A stretch of 64,000 nt of DNA from Williamsoniiplasma somnilux (GTDB lineage Bacteria; Bacillota_I; Bacilli_A; Mycoplasmatales; Mycoplasmataceae): NCBI RefSeq assembly GCF_002804005.1, contig NZ_CP024965.1, positions 372,001 through 436,000 on the forward strand, written 5' to 3'. The stretch's first letter is position 1. Each line of letters opens with the position of its first letter. This document shows, in pieces, positions 42,433 to 59,243 of this stretch. Below the pieces are notes generated by a model. That model had not been told where the DNA came from. It saw nothing but the letters and a program-made list of their open reading frames with translations, and ran no database searches. A program made the position numbers and the translations under genes.

Positions 42433-45198
42433 ATGGCTAAAAAAGTAATTGATAGCAACCAAGTTATGAATGAACGCGGAATTATAAATTACCCATTAGA
42501 AGATTTAATGGGTGATCGTTTTGGTCGTTATGCGAAATACATTATTCAAGAACGTGCCCTTCCTGATGTTAGAGATGGTTTAAAACCTGTTCAAAGAAGA
42601 ATTTTGTATGCAATGAGTGATTTAAATTTATGATTTGATAAACCACATAAAAAATCAGCAAGAGTAGTTGGAGAAGTTATCGGGAAGTATCACCCTCATG
42701 GAGATACTTCAATTTACGACGCAATGGTGCGTATGAGTCAAACTTGAAAACTAGCTATGCCTTTAATTGATATGCAAGGAAACAATGGTTCAATCGATGG
42801 TGATGGAGCCGCTGCTATGCGTTATACTGAAACACGTTTAGCAAAAATTTCAGAAGCAATGTTAGCTGATTTAGATAAACAAACAGTCTTATTTGCACCT
42901 AACTTTGATGATTCAGAAAAAGAACCAACCGTTTTACCAAGTTATTTTCCAAATATTTTAGTTAATGGATCAACAGGAATCGCTGCTGGTTATGCAACTA
43001 ATATTCCTCCACATAATCTTGGGGAGATTATTGATGCAACTATTGCAATTATTAATACTCCCGGAACTCGTTTAGACACAATTCTATCAATTGTTAAAGG
43101 TCCTGATTTTCCAACAGGAGGAATTGTTCAAGGAATGGATGGAATTCGTGAAGCTTTTGGAACTGGTAAAGGTAAAGTTATCATTAATTCTAAATGACAT
43201 GAAGAACATGGAAACATTATTATTGACGAAATCCCTTACGAAGTAGTTAAACAAGATTTGGTTCGTAAAATTGGGGATGTTGTGGATGCTAATCCGGGTT
43301 TAGGAATTAGAGAAGTTCGTGACGAAACTGACCGAACAGGATTAAGAATCGCAATTGAATTATCGGATAAAGCTAATGTTGAAATTGTAAGAAAATTTTT
43401 ATTTAAGAGTACACCATTATCAGTTTCTTACAATTACAACAATGTTGTTATTGTTGATAAACAACCTAAACAATTGGGCATTATCGATATTTTAAAAGCC
43501 TATATTAATCATTACAAAGACGTTTTTACAAAACGTTCTCAATTCGATTTAAATAAAGCTGAAAAACGTTTAGAAATTGTTGAAGGTTTGATTAAAGTTA
43601 TGTCGATTTTAGATCTTGTAATTAAGATTATTCGTAATTCAACTAATCGCGCTGATGCAATTGTTAATTTAACTTCAAACCCACAAGTTGGTTTAACTGA
43701 AGCCCAATCAACTGCAGTTGTAGATATGCGTTTATATCGTTTAACTTCAACAGATGTTGTTAAGTTACAAGAAGAACAAAAAACTTTAAAAACAACAATT
43801 GAACATTTACAAGAAATTTTATGTAACCCTGTAGCAATGGATAAAGAAATTGTTGAACGTTTACGCGAAGTTAAAAAACAATTCGCAATTCCAAGACGAA
43901 GCGAAATTACCCAAATTGTTGAAAATTTTGAAGTGGAATTAAAAGATACCTTGGTGGAAAAAAACTTTCATTTATGAGTTTCAAAAGATGGTTATTTAAA
44001 AGCAATTGAACCAGGAGTTATTAATAAAAACGAATGATCTACTTTTGGGCGTAAACCTCAAGATTTATGAATTAGTCATTTACAAACAACTAATTTACAT
44101 CATTTAATTTTAGTTTCTAATGTCGGGACTTATTACTCGATTCCATTATATAAAGTAACAATGAGTAAATGACGTGATATGGGAATGCATGTTAATACCG
44201 TTGCTACCATGGATGGAAACGAACAAATTGTTGCAGCTTTTGCTGTTAAAGACTTTTCAACAGCAACTCAACAAATTTTAATCACCACTAAATTAGGAAG
44301 TATTAAAAGAACGCCAATTGTTGATATGGAAACGAAAATTTTCACTCGTGCTTTCAGATTAATTAAATTAGCTGATCAAGATGAAATTGTTTCAGCTAGT
44401 TTAGTAACTTCAAAAACTAATAATGTTGTAATCGTTACGCAAAATAGTTATGCAGTTAGATATAACATCGGGGATGTTCCTATTCAAGGAGCTGGTTCTA
44501 AAGGGGTTAAAGCTGCTAATTTAAAAGATGATTTGATTATTTCTGGAACTACTTTAGAAGATATTGATTCTGTATTCATTTTAACTGACAAAGATAATAT
44601 GAAAAAAGTATCGCAATTGGATATACCACTATTAAACAGACCTAAGCGTGGTTCAAGATTATTCCCAGAACGTAAGCGTGGAGTGGAATTAGTAACAAAT
44701 GGTTATTCAGTTGCCCCAGATGACATTTTGCATGTTTTAAACGGAGAAGATTTATATCAAGAAATTAATTTAGCCAAAGTAAAAATGTTAGACCCTAAAG
44801 ATACAACAGCCGACACTGGAATTAATGAAATTATTGGAGCATCTTTAGAAAAAGAATATATTGTGACAAACGGTGATTTACCACCAATTTCACAACTTAA
44901 CGAAGATGAAGAAGAATATGTTTCTAAAGCAGCAACAATGGCTAAAAAAGCCACTGAAAAACTGTCAAACGAAGGCAAAGTAAGTTCAAAAGTTACTATA
45001 ACTTCAAAAGCAAAAGAAGAAGCTGTTCAAAAAGTAAATTCTTATACTTCTTCACTAAGTGATTTGCTTGGAGATTTATCTAATGTTACTTCGTCATTTA
45101 CTAACGCTAAAAAAGAGATTCAAAATAAATCTAAAGCAAAAGACGAAAAAGATAGTCCAAAAATTCAATTAGACTTTGATGATCTTTTCGAAGATTAA
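42433..45198 (+). CDS. parC: DNA topoisomerase IV subunit A
   Basis: A 921-aa breakage-reunion subunit. [33 protein letters not shown] distinguishes ParC from Gyr[13 protein letters not shown] is the quinolone-pocket helix, and the catalytic Tyr131 is in [10 protein letters not shown]. Beta-propeller blades follow ([29 protein letters not shown]), then a long Glu/Ser/Lys-rich tail of ~150 residues that is longer than usual. UGA=Trp is used throughout. The ribosome site GAAAGGAAG is good and the gene is coupled with parE. Confidence 0.93.
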
Positions 45199-45248
45199 TA
45201 AACACATTAAGTATAATTAAATTAGTTTTTAAAATAGGAGAAGCACAT

Positions 45249-47057
45249 ATGCAAAGCAAATATAAAGAAGGTAACTCAGTAAAATTGGTGGCAAAAGTAG
45301 ATGATGTAAACCTTTTAGAACTTTCAAAAGAATTTTTACAAAATATTGAATTAAATTTTAAAAAATTTAATGAAAAATATATAAATTCCAAAAAAGAAAA
45401 TGAACAATATTTGAATCATAAAAAATATATTTTTACTCCCGAAGATTTGATTAAAAAATCTCCTTTAACAATAATAAACGCCCCATGAGGAAGTGGTAAA
45501 ACATTTTTTATAGAAAGTTTCACTAAAGCTTTTATTGACAAACAAATAAAATCGGATATTTTTGATTCAATTATAATAATTGATGCTTGAAAGTTTTCGT
45601 CATCAAATTCAGTGCCTACGGAATTTGCGACAGAAATATCAAAAAAATTGGTTCAATTACATAATGTACCTGAAAAAAATAAAGATGGAGTTGTAAGCAA
45701 ACTTTTTAAATCAATAACACCTTCTCAGGTTTCTTTTAATTTAAGTGCTAATTTAGGTTTTGTTTCAGCTGGTCTTCAAGCAACTAAAAAACTAAATGAA
45801 AAAGACAAAAAGAAAGAAAGTGAAATTAATAAAGAATTTAAAAATTTTCAAAAAAATGCAATTAAAACAATTATTTTTATAGATAATTTAGAAAGACTTG
45901 GTTCTTATTCTTGGGATTTATTAAAATCAATAATTAAACTGCAGGAATTCCCCAATTTTTTAATTTTATTACCTCTTAATTTAGAAAAAATGAAAAATAA
46001 TATTAAAGATGAAAACAAGAATTCTGAATACCCTATTCAAAAATATATAGATTTCAATTTTTATAATTTCAATCAAGATTATTACAATTTTTTAAAAAAC
46101 GGATTTAAAAATAATAAAAACGAAGATTTAATTATGGATATAAATAAAATATTAGACAATGACATTGATGGTGAAAAATTAAGTATCAGAGAAGTTAAAA
46201 GTTCTTTTGAAAAATATGGAATTTTTGAAACAGAAGAGGAATATGAAATTTTAAAAAAAATAAAGGAATTTATATGAGATTCATCAGATGTATTCAAATC
46301 TATAATTATCAATGATATAAATGACTTTAAACTTTTTCACAAAGAAATTAATGAGATTATTAGTAATTTTTTTAAAAATGAAGTAAAAACCAGCGATTGA
46401 TCAAATTCAATTTTTAACATAAATTTAAGCGAAATGGACAATTTTGTAAATAAAATTTTTCAAGAGAAATCAGGCCAAAAATTTTACTATAACTTTAATA
46501 ATGATTATATTTCAGAAATTCAAAATATAAACTCGTATTTAAAAAAAATAAAAAGTTTGCTAACATCTAAATTAACTTCTTTAAATTTAAATTTGAATGA
46601 ATGCAAAAATTTATTTTTAAAAATAGATGATAAGTTAAATACAGCAAAAGAAAAACAAAAGAAATTAGAAAATGATGTTCATGAATACAATTCTATGAAA
46701 GCAGATGTGGATTTTAATTGAGAATCTGAAATGTTTACAATGAAAGAAAAAAATTTAAAAAATCAAAATGATCTTGTCGGTATTACAACAAAACAATTTA
46801 TTAATGCAAAAATTGAATGTGATCATTTAAATGAAGAAATTGATTATATAAATTCTAAATTAAAAAAAATAAACAGTTTTAAAACAAAAATTTACATTGA
46901 AGAATTAAACAAAATTAAAGAGAAAGAAAATAAAAAATTTAATTATATAAAAAATTTTTTAAATAAAAATTATGATGATTTAACGGGTTGAATAGAAGAC
47001 CGAAATGATATATCTTTCACTTTAAATGAGAAAATAAAAAACTTTTTTAAAAATTAA
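45249..47057 (+). CDS. KAP-family P-loop NTPase
   Basis: A 602-aa protein. Walker A is APWGSGKTFF (residues 78-87, with Trp80 as UGA) and the Walker B region is TIIFIDNLERLG (Asp212); the FIDNLER pattern is typical of KAP NTPases. The region after Walker A has IIIIDAWKFSSSNS, matching the KAP 'W-x-x-W/F' segment. The C-terminal half is Lys/Glu-rich with long coiled coils (residues ~400-580). No membrane helices are obvious. KAP NTPases occur in several phage-defence systems, but this one stands alone between parC and tRNA-Ser. Its own TATAAT (45212) and AGGAGA site suggest independent expression. Confidence 0.8.
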
Positions 47058-47178
47058 TTTTTTTATATTGGTTTTAAAAAACCGGGTAGATATATATTTT
47101 ATAACTATATATAATAAATCTAAAATTTATTTTTTATTTTATAAATTAAATTGTTTTTCCATTAAAATAAGATGGTAT

Positions 47179-47269
47179 GGAAGATTACCCAAGTCTGGCT
47201 GAAGGGGACGGTCTCGAAAACCGTTAGTTGAGCAATCATGCAAGGGTTCGAATCCCTTATCTTCCGCCA
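47179..47269 (+). tRNA. tRNA-Ser (anticodon CGA)
   Basis: A 91-nt tRNA with a long variable arm, as expected for Ser. Acceptor GGAAGAT pairs with ATCTTCC, the anticodon loop CTCGAAA gives CGA, the T-arm is GGGTTCGAATCCC, and CCA is encoded after the discriminator G. Confidence 0.95.
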
Positions 47270-47280
47270 TTTTGCATTTA

Positions 47281-47307
47281 AACAACAACAAAAGTTGTTG
47301 TTTTTTT
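47281..47307 (+). terminator. Terminator after tRNA-Ser
   Basis: AACAACAAC-AAAA-GTTGTTGTT followed by a T run. Confidence 0.85.
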
Positions 47308-47380
47308 ATTTTTAAAAGGATTTATAGCAAGTTTTCTAAAACAATGTATTTAGATTTATAATTATCATTAAAGAGGTTAT

Positions 47381-49591
47381 ATGGAAACAACTATATTAAG
47401 AGGTTATATTTCGAGATTTTTAACTTCAAACACTAATGGTTGGGGATTAGCAATTTTTGTTAATGAAAATAATAGTAAAGCCCAAATTAAAATTAAAGGT
47501 TCAATTTCTTTAATGAAAGCAAAAGTTTTATATGAAATTAATGGAAAGTATGAAGAACACCCTAAGTATGGTAAATCATTTGCAGTGACAACCTTTAAAC
47601 AAGCTGAAGCTAATTCTAAAAACCAAGTTATTAAATTTTTATCATCACCAATTTTTCCTGGCGTTGGAGAAAAGAAAGCTGAGCTAATTGTAAATCACTT
47701 CGGAGATCAGGCTATAACGCAAATCAAAAATGATTTTGACGCTTTGTATGAGGTTCCGGGATTAGACAAAGCAATTGCTAGAGTGATTATTGACGCTTTA
47801 AAAGAAATGCAATATTCAGAACGTCTAATTTCAGAGTTTTTTGAACATAATTTAAAAGTAGATATTTTAAATCAAGTCAAAAAATATACTGAAGATGATG
47901 ATGAAACAGAACACATTTTTAAAAATAATTTTTTAAAATTTGCTCGTGATAAAAATATTTTTCCCTTTGAAGAAGCGGATAGAGTTGCTGTTCATTTTGG
48001 ATTAGACTTAAATTCTCCTGAAAGAATTGGACATTGAGCTGCTAAAATTGTTCTTGATCTTTGTATGCAAACAGGAAATACTTACACTGACAAACGTAAT
48101 TTGGATGCTAAAGTTGTCAAGGATTTAAAAATATATGATTCAGAACTAGTTTTAGCGGGTTATAAATACGCTAAAGAAAACCAGTTATTGTTTTTTGTTG
48201 ATGGAAAGATTTATTGTGCTGAAGCATGAAGTGATGAACAACTTATTGCACAAAAAGTTTGTGATATTAAAAATAAAATCCATAAGTTGCCAAGCAAAAT
48301 TAACTTAGAAAACATTATTGATGAAATCCAAAGAGAAATCGGTTATGAAATTGGTAAAACTGATTTCAAATATGATTCAATCCAACGTCAAGCATTAATT
48401 GAATTTGCAAATTCCAATTTTTTAATCTTAACAGGAGGACCAGGAACTGGTAAAACGACTGTTATTAAAGGAATGGCAAAATTATTTACTAAAATATTTA
48501 ATTCAAATAATATTGGAATCGCAGCTCCAACGGGAAGAGCTGCTGCAAGAGTAAGAGAATCTTGGTCTGAATTATCAGCAACTACTATTCATAAAATGTT
48601 AGAAGCAGATATTAGTAATAATTATTTGGTTAATGAAAAAAATCCTTTAAAATTTGATTTATTAATTTTAGATGAATGCTCAATGATCGAAAATCATTTA
48701 TTTGCTCAATTCATTAAAGCGATTGGTCGTTGTAAAAAACTTGTTTTAGTTGGCGATGTTAATCAGTTACCAAGTGTTGGTTATGGAAATGTTTTTGAAG
48801 ATTTAATTGATGTTAATTTATTTTCAACAGTTAAATTAACGAATATTTACCGTCAAGCTCAAGGAAACGGAATTATTGAATTAGCGCATGCAATTCAAAA
48901 CAATTCTTTAGCAAATTTAGATTTAAATAATTTAAATAATGTAGAAAACTTTTTTGATCAAGATAGTGAAGTTTCATTACATTTATTAAAGAAAGATTTT
49001 GAAACTAATTTAGATTCAATTAATCAGAACCCTTTTAATTACCAAATTATTTCTCCAATGTATGCTGGCCAATTAGGTGTAGAAAACTTAAATAGCGAAA
49101 TCCAAGTTGAATTTAACAGCAATATTTTTGATAAAGATAAAGTTTATGATCGTGGTCGTCATCGCTATACAATTGGTGACAAAATAATGTTCTTAAAAAA
49201 TGATTCAGAAATGGATTTAACCAATGGTGAATCTGGAATAATTGAAGAAATAATTTTAAACAAAAATACTCTTGACCATGCTTTAGTTAATTTTGGTCAA
49301 GATAAAAGAATATCTTTAAAAACAGCTAATTTTGAAGATGTTTCGCTTTCTTATGCTTGCAGTGTTCATAAAACTCAAGGTAGCGAATACAAACATGTTG
49401 TCTTCGCTATCGAAGATAATGGAAAGAGTTTCTTTTTAAATAAAAAATTAATTTATACAGCAATTACAAGAGCTAAAGATAAGTTAGTCTTGATAGGTGA
49501 TAAAAATTTGTTTATTAAAGCTGCCGCAAGAGAAGCGATTCCACGTAAAACTACTCTTAAAGAACGTTTAAAAGAACTACAAATAGATTAA
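47381..49591 (+). CDS. recD2: RecD2-type SF1B DNA helicase
   Basis: A 736-aa 5'-3' helicase. The N-terminal region has a YrrC/RecD2-type OB fold and tandem HhH motifs (FPGVGEKKAELIVNHFG, VPGLDKAIARVI). The helicase core shows LTGGPGTGKTTVIKG (Walker A), LLILDECSMIENHLF (Walker B), LVLVGDVNQLPSVGYG, and SYACSVHKTQGSEYKHV plus YTAITRAKDKLVLIG as late motifs. UGA codons near 48037 are read as Trp. RecD2 acts in recombination and repair without RecBC. No ribosome site better than GAGG before the ATG is seen. Confidence 0.92.
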
Positions 49592-49627
49592 TAGTTAGCA
49601 TAAAATAATAAAAGAGGTAAAAAAATA

Positions 49628-50779
49628 ATGATACTTAAAAATGGAAAAATAGTTTTAGAACACAAAATTATAGAAAAAGGATATCTTGTTATTCATGATA
49701 AAAAAATTATCGATATTGTTGAAGGAACAACTGATGAATTTGGTGTTGACTTAAAAGGTAATTGAGTTTTACCTGGTTTTATTGATTGTCATGTTCATGG
49801 AGGATATGGAGTCGATTTTGAAACTGGGGATACTAACCGTTTTGAACATTTTGCTCTTAATGTCGGCAAAGAAGGGATTACGAAATATTGTCAAGCTTCT
49901 ATCACTAACAGTTTGGGATTCACCAATAAAATTTATAAAGAATTTGGTGATTTCATGAGTAAATCTAATAAGCAAGGAGCTATATGTCTTGGAGCCCACA
50001 TGGAAGGACCTTTTATTAGTCCTGCCAAAAAAGGTGCTCACGATCCCAAGCTTTTAATCAATCCTGACATCGAAATTACAAAACACTGAAATGAGTTAGC
50101 AAAAAATAATATTAAAATAATAACTTATGCTGGAGAATTACAAGATGGTTCTTACACAAAATACCTTATTGAAAATGATATTTTACCTTCAATTGGACAT
50201 ACTGATATGCTTGCTCAAGAATTTGACAAAGATTGAAAACTTGGAGTAAAACATATTACTCATTTATTTAATGGAATGAGTGGTGTTGATCATTATCGTC
50301 CAGGATTAGCAGTTGCGGCTTTAAATCACGATGATGTAGTTGTTGAAGTAATTTCTGATGGAATTCATTTGCAACCTGAAATTCTAAAAATGATTTTCGA
50401 TCATAAAGGTCCTGATAAAATTTCTATCATAACTGATGCTATGAATGCCAAAGGTTTACCAGACGGTGAATACAAAATAGGTCAACTACCCGTAATAAAG
50501 ACAGGAATGAAAGTTGCTTTAAAAGATTCTGGTGTTTTAGCAGCGGCTGGAGCTACTTATGATCACAATGTGCGTGTTTATTACAATACTTGCAAAATGG
50601 AAATGACTGATTTAATTAAAATGACATCAATTAATGCCGCTAAACAATTAAATGTTTACGAACAAACAGGAAGTTTAGCCCCAAACAAATTAGCGGATAT
50701 TGTAGTTTTGGATAAAAATCTTAAAGTGCTTAAAACAATTGCAGAAGGTCGAGTAATTTTTGAAAATAATGAATATTAA
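49628..50779 (+). CDS. nagA: N-acetylglucosamine-6-phosphate deacetylase
   Basis: A 383-aa amidohydrolase making glucosamine-6-phosphate and acetate. DCHVHGGYGVDFE holds the metal-binding HxH, and HMEGPFISPAKKGAH is the NagA signature. SIGHTD, THLFNGMSG, ISDGIHL and ITDAMNAKG (catalytic Asp) follow. AGAGG precedes the ATG. nagB is not beside it. It could process GlcNAc-6-P arising from chitin breakdown and PTS import. A membrane-protein gene overlaps its end. Confidence 0.94.
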
Positions 50780-51515
50780 AACTTACGCTTTTACCAAATA
50801 TATTGCAACACTAGGGTCAATTTTTATTTTTACAGCACCATTATTAGGATTCTTACAACAATGAAGAAATATTTTTTCAAATGTCGATACTATGGTTGTT
50901 GTAATTTCAATTTTGTTAGCAATTGGAATTACAACAATTAGCATTTACATTAGTTTAAGACTTTATTTAAAACATAAATCATCATATAAATATGAACATA
51001 AAGATTTAATATATTTAACCATTTCTATAATCAGTTATATATCAGGTGTGATAGCTGCCATTATTTATGTTGTCATCGCAATTATTTGAAAAGAAAACCA
51101 TGCTAATCAAGTAATGATTGCTTTTGGACCAACCTATCCAATTGTTTGAATTGGTATGATTTTAGGTGCTATTTTCGAATCACTTTCAAGAATCAATGAA
51201 CAGATTAAAATTTATCAAGAACGTGAAAAAAAAGTTAACCAACAAATTCTTGCAAAAAGAAAACAAATCGTTGATGATGAATCAGATAAAGATGAAATCA
51301 GAAAAGAAATTGATGCATCTAGAACTAGCGATGCTGAAAAACTACTATTAAAAGGTAATGAAACAAAAAAAGTTGACAAGAAAAAAGAGTCAAAAAAAGT
51401 TGAACCAAAAAATGATACCAATGAATACAATCCATTTATGGATTCGAAATTAAACAAAGAATTAAAAGATAATCAAGATATTAAAAAATGATTAAACGAA
51501 AAAGACAAAAAATAA
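50769..51515 (+). CDS. Membrane protein with charged C-terminal tail, unknown function
   Basis: A 248-aa protein starting at ATG 50769, overlapping the end of nagA by 11 bases. Four hydrophobic helices (IATLGSIFIFTAPLLGFL; VVVISILLAIGITTISIYI; YLTISIISYISGVIAAIIYVVIAIIW; IVWIGMILGAIFESLS) precede a ~100-residue Lys/Glu-rich tail with coiled-coil character ending in short repeats of KK and ESKK. The layout resembles the membrane protein at 13000, but I see no clear sequence relation. Function unknown; the overlap implies coupling to nagA. Confidence 0.7.
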
Positions 51516-51654
51516 TCCTAAAGCTAATTCTCTAAAAATACTTAGTGGTAACAAAACATATCATTAAGTGCTTAAAGAGATTTTTTATTTAATTTTTTTT
51601 TACAAATCTACAACTTTTTCTTTTGTAATTAAATAAATATTTTTAAAGTAGTTA

Positions 51655-51696
51655 AAATTAACATTTTTAACATTTTATTAAATTTTTTAAAATGTT
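51655..51696. promoter_or_regulatory. Operator-like repeats upstream of the sulfated-glycoside PTS operon
   Basis: A direct repeat TTAACATTTTTAACA and an overlapping inverted repeat (AACATTTTA 51669-51677, TAAAATGTT 51688-51696) lie 50-90 bp before the PTS start, in a 230-bp gap without genes. The same 15-base direct repeat occurs in the chitinase upstream region at 39911. Confidence 0.5.
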
Positions 51697-51746
51697 TTAA
51701 TTCTTAATGTAAGTGCATTAGATTAAACAGCGAAAGGAGGATTGCT

Positions 51747-54446
<2,700 letters not shown>

Positions 54447-54447
54447 A

Positions 54448-55911
54448 ATGAAACCAAATATAGTAATGTTTATAGCAGATCAAATGAGGTCTGATTCATT
54501 AGCCCACTTAGGCAATCCAGCTTCTTTAACGCCTAATTTAGATACAATCGTAAAAGAAGAATTAGGTGTTTCATTTAAAAATGCTTATTGTCAAAACCCT
54601 GTTTGTTCACCATCAAGAATTAGTTTTTTGACCGGTTTATATCCTCATACGTTAGGACATAGAACAATTAGTTATTTACAAAATGATTTTGAACCCAACA
54701 TTTTAAAAGAAATGAAGGAAAACGGATATGAAGTTATTTGAATTGGAAGAAATGATGTCCTTGATTCAAGAAAAGATAAATCTGAATATTGCGATTTATA
54801 TATTAGTGGCATTAATGGTGATATGCAAAAAATGAAAGAACAATTCATTAATGATGAAACTCAAAATTTTATTAAAGAAAAGAGAAAAGGTGATAATTTT
54901 TATTCGTTTTATTATGGTGAGGTGCCAAAAAATTTTGGAATGTTAAAAATGGATGAAGTTTGAGTAAAGAGTTTAATTGATTATTTAAAAAATCGAAATT
55001 CACCGAAACCGTTTTTTGTTTATTGTACAATTGGTCTTCCTCACCCTCCTTACGGAATTCCTGAACCCTATTTTTCAAAAATTGATAGAAAAAAACTGCC
55101 TAAAAGAAGACCTAATATTAATTTGATAAAGAATAAATCTTCTATGCTTTACGGAATTTTCGAAAGACAAAATTTAAAAAAATGATCTGAAGAAAAATGA
55201 GATGAATTAAGAGCCGTTTATTTAGGAATGGTAAATAAATTTGATGAATATTATGGTGATATAGTAAAGGTCTTAAAAGAAAAAAAATTATTTGAAGACA
55301 CAAATATTTTTGTATTTTCTGACCACGGTGATTATACTGGTGATTATGGAATTGCTGAAAAAGTTCAAAATTCTTTTGAAAATCCAGTAGTAAATGTTCC
55401 CTTATTATTTAAACCTTCAAAAAACATAAAGATTAAATCTTCTATTATTGAAAAACCGGTCGAATTAATTGATATTCCAGCAACTTTAGCTGATATTGCT
55501 GGTTTTCAATTGTCTTATACCCAATTTGGTCATTCATTAATTAAAAGATTAAATCACGAAATCGAATTCAATGATGTGGTGTTTAGCGAAGGTGGAAGAA
55601 TTCATGGTGAAACATATGCTATGGAAAAAGGTCATGGTCCCGATTCTGAATATTGGCCCAGATTAGAAACACAATGCCAAGAAGGACCAGAGCATACAAA
55701 GGCAATTATGTGTAGAAAAGATAATTTAAAATACATATACAGACTTTATGAATTAGATGAACTTTATGATTTAAATAGTGACCCTCATGAAATATTTAAT
55801 TTAATAAAAAATGAAAATTATAAAGAACAAATTGCTTGATTTAAGTTAAGAATTTTAGATTGAATGGTTGAAACAGGCGATTTTGTACCTTCAAGAAAAG
55901 ATAAAAGATAA
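54448..55911 (+). CDS. Formylglycine-dependent sulfatase
   Basis: A 487-aa alkaline-phosphatase-fold sulfatase. IVMFIADQMRSD gives the metal-binding Asp pair, and NPVCSPSRISFLTGLYPH contains the CxPSR motif whose Cys53 is oxidised to formylglycine. FVFSDHGDYTGDYG is the second metal-binding motif; the C-terminus has DLNSDPHEIFNL. No signal peptide is present, so it acts in the cytosol, after import. It starts 2 bp after the PTS stop (AAAGG inside the PTS gene). An FGE gene is 2.5 kb downstream. The substrate is unknown. Confidence 0.92.
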
Positions 55912-55928
55912 AAACTAAGGAGACAAAA

Positions 55929-57380
<1,452 letters not shown>

Positions 57381-57462
57381 TTTTTTTAAAAAATAACAAT
57401 ATTTTAAAAAACCTTTTATTAATAAAGTGTAAAAAATATATTTACTTTAAAAAAATCTTAAA

Positions 57463-57482
57463 GAATAGGCCGAATAGGCCGA
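57463..57482. repeat. Tandem GAATAGGCC repeat before the TauE gene
   Basis: GAATAGGCC occurs twice in direct succession (57463-57471, 57472-57480) and is followed by GA. The two GGCC can also pair as a 4-bp stem. It is the only GC-rich spot in the ~150-bp gap. Confidence 0.6.
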
Positions 57483-57529
57483 CATTTATAAAAATAATTT
57501 CGAAAAAAGCGGGAGGTTAATATAAACTT

Positions 57530-58360
57530 ATGGAAATCGGTTTATTAATTCCATTATTGATTATCATAACTTTAGTAATTTCTGTGTTAGGAAGTTTATC
57601 TGGAGTAGGTGGGGGTGTTCTTTTTCTCCCGCTTTTTTTACTATTGTTAGTTAATAATAATTTTCAAGAAATTAAGTTGCTATCTACAATACTAGTATTT
57701 ACATCGAGTCTTATTAATACATGTATAAATTTTTATAAAAAACAATATAATTATTTAATATTTTTAAACGTTATAATTTTTGCCATTCCCGGAGTCTTTT
57801 TAGGGAACTATTTAGAAACTTTAATAAACCCTAAATGAGTTCAGTTTTTGATTGCTTTATTATTATTAATGGTTTCTATAATATTAATCTTACAAATGTA
57901 TGTCATTAAACCAAACCAAAAAAAAGAACCAATCGCTAAATATAACTGAATATATATAGTACAAAACCAGCAAAAAATTAATTGTTTGCAATTGTCGTTA
58001 ATTATATTTTTAGCAGGAATTTTAACAAGTTTAACTGGAATTGGGGGTGGTCCTATTATTATGCCAATTCTTTTAATATGGTTAAAATTGAATTTAAAAG
58101 TTAGTGTGCCAATTAGCCATTCGATAATAGCTGTTACAAGTTTAATTACTTTAATCACAAATTATAAAGTAATAGGAAATTATCAAATTGATTGACTAAC
58201 AGTAGTTTTGCCGACAATTATTGGTGTAATTATAGGAACTTTAAGTGCAATTTATTTTAAAAAATATTTTAAAAAAGACAATTATTTAAGATGAATTTTA
58301 ATATCATTAATTTTAGGTAGTTCAGTAAAAATGTTTGTTGATTTTGCAATAAGCTTTTAA
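57530..58360 (+). CDS. TauE/SafE-family sulfite (organosulfonate) exporter
   Basis: A 276-aa membrane protein with about eight helices in two internal repeats, each opening with the family glycine motif (SGVGGGVLFLPL and TGIGGGPIIMPIL). TauE/SafE proteins export sulfite, sulfonates or sulfoacetate. Placement between a sulfatase and its FGE suggests it removes sulfate or sulfite released from the substrate; this is inference. UGA codons are read as Trp. GGGAGG lies ~14 bases before the ATG. Confidence 0.87.
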
Positions 58361-58382
58361 AAAATAAAAAAGGAGAAAAAAT

Positions 58383-59243
58383 ATGATCAAAATACTTGGA
58401 AATTCATTTTTAATGGGTTCAAAAAATAGCGATTCTTTTAAGGTTGATAATAGCCAAACTATAAAATCTGTTAAAGTTGAATCTTTTTTTATAGACGAAA
58501 CTCCAGTTACGAATTTAGAATTCCAAAAATTTATTCAAGATACAAGTTATATTACAGAAGCAGAAAAATATAATGCTTCTTTTGTGTTTACAGCATTACT
58601 TGATGAAAAAACTAAACAGAAAAGTAATCCTGTAGATTTTGATAAACTTTGATATTATGTTCAAGGTGCAAATTGAAAAAATCCCGAAGGTCCTCATAGC
58701 GATATTAAAACTAGAATGAATCACCCAGTTGTGCATGTTTCAAGAAATGACGCAATTGAATATTGTAATTGATCAGGAAAACGATTATTAACTGAAGCAG
58801 AATGAGAATATGCTGCTCGAGGTGGATTAGAAAACCAAAAATTTCCTTGAGGCAATGAATTGTTGTTAAATGAAGAATGAAACTGTAATATTTGACAAGG
58901 TGAATTTCCTTTCGGAAACACAAAAGAAGACGGTTTTTTAGGAACAGCACCCGTAAAAACATTTAAGCCTAATAATTATGGTCTTTACCAAATGGTGGGA
59001 AATGTATGAGAATGATGCTCAAATCCTAAGGATGTTGATTATGACTATTTTAATCAACAAAATAGTCATAATATCTATAATGCAAATAAAAAACAATCAA
59101 ATAATTTTTTTGCAATTCGTGGCGGTTCATTTTTGTGTCATGATAAGTTCTGTAAAAGATATAAAGTTTATTCAAGAAACAGTAATAGTGCTGAATCAAC
59201 ATCATCTAATTTAAGTTTTAGATGCGCAAAATCAATAACTTAA
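58383..59243 (+). CDS. Formylglycine-generating enzyme (sulfatase-activating)
   Basis: A 286-aa FGE-sulfatase-domain protein. [61 protein letters not shown] and [22 protein letters not shown] are signatures. Cys252 and Cys257 match the copper-binding Cys pair of true FGEs, so it should be catalytic and O2-dependent. It would oxidise Cys53 of the sulfatase at 54448. No signal peptide: cytosolic, like its client. AAAGGAG precedes the ATG. It is the last gene of the locus. Confidence 0.92.

Noticed and set aside
47065..47178. Short GC-containing hairpin (GGTTTT/AAAACC) after the KAP gene as a terminator
   Set aside because: There is no T tail and the stem is short; it was not strong enough to annotate.
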